From: Bacteroidales bacterium
GTDB lineage: Bacteria; Bacteroidota; Bacteroidia; Bacteroidales; UBA932
NCBI GenBank assembly: GCA_017478685.1
Contig: JAFVDC010000013.1
Coordinates: forward strand, 1-7,009
DNA length: 7,009 nt
Direction of reading: 5' to 3'
In this document: positions 5,628-7,009 of the stretch, one piece after another
How the letters are laid out: each line of letters opens with the position of its first letter
Position numbering within the stretch: position 1 is the stretch's first letter
Program-made: the position numbers and the translations under genes
The notes under the pieces: model-generated
Databases searched by the model: none
What the model was told of the DNA's origin: nothing
Seen by the model: the letters and a program-made list of their open reading frames with translations, nothing else

Positions 5628-6776
5628 ATGAAAAAGCCATTATTTACCGTTTTCGTGGCGCTTGCCGCCACCCTGGCATCCTGCAGCAAGAGCTCCCCTT
5701 CTCCTGAAGCCGCCTCAGGGCCAGTTCCCGACGCCTCCCTCACCGTCAATATCGGCATGGAGGAGAAAGACACCAAGGCCCCAACATCCATGGTAAAAGA
5801 CTACCAGATCAACAAGGTGCAAGTGTTTGTCTTTGATAATACCAGCAAACTGGAGACATCCTACTATGAAGGCAGCCTTTCGAAAAACATCACTCACAGC
5901 GTAAAAATCGCGACTTTCACTGGAGTAAAGACGGTGTACGTTCTGGTCAACCATGACCGTATCACAAAGTTTAAGCCTCACACTACCACCATTGCTAATT
6001 TTGAGGCCGAACTCACAGACCTTTCAATGAACACTCCGTCTTCTCTGGTAATGTCTGGAAAGAACACCGTTAATGTAGGAAAATACGGCAACAACGGATC
6101 CGCTGGAACTGAAGATGACATCCATAGCGTAAATGTTTATGTCAAGAGACTGTCATCAATGGTCATATTAGAGAAAATCAAGGTGGATTTCTCAGGTACG
6201 GACCTCGAGGGTGGGACATTCTCCGTAAAGCAGATTTACCTGAAAAATGTAGTCGGGAAGGCAAGACTCGGTGTTGACGGAGTCACTGATACACCAGGGT
6301 CCACGGCCCTTCCTCTTGCCATTGATAACACCACTCATGCCAATCCCGACAACTGGTACAACAAAATAACCCTTCAGACTTCCGGAGCGCCATCCGTAAC
6401 TTTTGAAAATGACATGAGCGTAAATTGTAGTGTGGATGGGACCGAAACTTCTCTTGGACGTCATCTGTTTGCATATCCAAACAAAACCGATGCAGACTCA
6501 CACAACAACACCTTCGACCAAAGACATACCCGGCTTGTCATCAAGGCCCATGTAAAATCTGCGACCGGGTACAGTGACTTTGACGGAGACACTTACTATG
6601 TCTTCGACCTTCCCAAACTTGTTGCCAATAACATCTATCGCGTCAAGTCCATTAAACTTACCATGTTAGGCAAGGACAATGACAACAGCGACGAAGACAT
6701 CCAGGCAGGTAAAATCCAGCCTGTCATAACGGTATCCCCTTGGATAGACACTACCGAACTTACCTATGACTTCTAG
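5628..6776 (+). CDS. FimA/Mfa1-like major fimbrillin lipoprotein
   Basis: The 382-residue protein has a lipoprotein signal (LASC, lipid-bearing C19) and the FimA/Mfa1 fimbrillin layout of type V pili. It has an N-terminal beta domain (ASLTVNIG, INKVQVFVFDNTSKL, VKTVYVLVNHD, SLVMSG) and then a C-terminal beta domain entered by NVYVKRLSSMVILEKIKV. It ends in VITVSPWIDTTELTYDF, matching the family's final strand with its conserved Trp. In the family the lipidated precursor reaches the outer surface, a trypsin-like protease removes the N-terminal segment, and subunits polymerise by strand exchange. A candidate cut is K50|A51 (EKDTKAP), where relatives usually have Arg. It follows the OmpA/TPR gene by 19 bases and overlaps the next gene by 11. 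It looks clearly more AT-rich than the genes just upstream. Family assignment is strong; major rather than minor subunit is inferred from position. Confidence 0.85.
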   Translation: MKKPLFTVFVALAATLASCSKSSPSPEAASGPVPDASLTVNIGMEEKDTKAPTSMVKDYQINKVQVFVFDNTSKLETSYYEGSLSKNITHSVKIATFTGVKTVYVLVNHDRITKFKPHTTTIANFEAELTDLSMNTPSSLVMSGKNTVNVGKYGNNGSAGTEDDIHSVNVYVKRLSSMVILEKIKVDFSGTDLEGGTFSVKQIYLKNVVGKARLGVDGVTDTPGSTALPLAIDNTTHANPDNWYNKITLQTSGAPSVTFENDMSVNCSVDGTETSLGRHLFAYPNKTDADSHNNTFDQRHTRLVIKAHVKSATGYSDFDGDTYYVFDLPKLVANNIYRVKSIKLTMLGKDNDNSDEDIQAGKIQPVITVSPWIDTTELTYDF

Positions 6777-7009
6777 AACTCTAAGGGGCGGAAGGACACT
6801 TCTTCTTCTTGCCATCGGCCTTACCCTTTCCTCCTGCCGGTCTGCCGTGCTGGAGGACAGGTTCATGTGCCCGAGTTTCCTCTTTTTCGACGTTGCCGAA
6901 GCCAACCGCTATCCCCAATATCAGGACGTTTTCACAACGGTCTTCGCCCACCCTGAAGGAAGGCTCATAGATGAAGCCGGAACCACAGTGGAGTATATGG
7001 AGAACGAGC
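6766..7009 (+). CDS. FimB/Mfa2-like fimbrial anchor lipoprotein, 3' truncated
   Basis: An open frame begins at the ATG at 6766 inside the fimbrillin gene, whose TAG stop is at 6774-6776, giving an 11-base overlap in another frame, and runs to the window end (81 codons visible). The N-terminus is basic then hydrophobic (LRGGRTLLLLAIGLTLSSC), with a lipobox LSSC at C24. Next comes LEDRFMCPSFLFFDV, resembling the EDR..CP..L opening of FimB/Mfa2 (DUF1812) proteins. In the family these lipoproteins anchor the fimbria to the outer membrane and limit its length. The position directly after the fimbrillin and the overlap, which suggests translational coupling, support this. Only the N-terminal fifth to quarter of a typical member is visible, so a minor fimbrillin remains possible. 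Confidence 0.65.
   Translation, partial: MTSRTLRGGRTLLLLAIGLTLSSCRSAVLEDRFMCPSFLFFDVAEANRYPQYQDVFTTVFAHPEGRLIDEAGTTVEYMENE

Overview
The window looks like a chromosomal segment from a Bacteroidales (Bacteroidota) bacterium. The evidence is the TAnnTTTG-type -7 promoter boxes, start codons mostly without a Shine-Dalgarno sequence, a Bacteroides-like Fe-type superoxide dismutase, and a type V (FimA/Mfa1-like) fimbrial locus with DUF3575 and OmpA/TPR-type accessory genes. I cannot assign a genus from the sequence alone.

Left part (1-1921, minus strand): a two-gene operon reading leftwards. It holds a superoxide dismutase with all four metal ligands and, 7 bases further on, a protein with the full aspartokinase fold order and two well-kept C-terminal ACT domains. 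Essentially every catalytic motif of its kinase domain is lost, so it reads as an aspartokinase-derived pseudoenzyme. A perfect 24-bp palindrome lies beyond its stop codon at the window edge.

Middle (1922-3047): a 71-base divergent intergenic region carries two mirror-image TATATTTG boxes, one firing sod leftwards and one firing yicC rightwards. yicC (a YicC-family endoribonuclease) is intact and ends at a good intrinsic-terminator hairpin. Its usual partner gmk does not follow. The 178-base gap after yicC contains two GAAACGTTTC palindromes, one on each side of the terminator and 62 bp apart centre to centre. The second abuts a candidate promoter for the next operon.

Right part (3048-7009, plus strand): a tightly packed, co-directional surface-fimbria operon. 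In order it holds a secreted DUF3575 protein, a lipoprotein with an OmpA-like domain and a C-terminal helical-repeat region, a FimA/Mfa1-type fimbrillin lipoprotein, and the start of a FimB/Mfa2-like anchor lipoprotein. The last gene overlaps the fimbrillin by 11 bases and runs off the window.

The OmpA/TPR lipoprotein gene is interrupted by a single in-frame TAG at 4367-4369. The same frame continues for 413 more codons, so the gene is a nonsense pseudogene, a read-through or phase-type gene, or a sequence error. The points most worth a second look are the pseudo-aspartokinase, the in-frame TAG, the paired palindromes upstream of the fimbrial operon, and the colliding divergent promoters.
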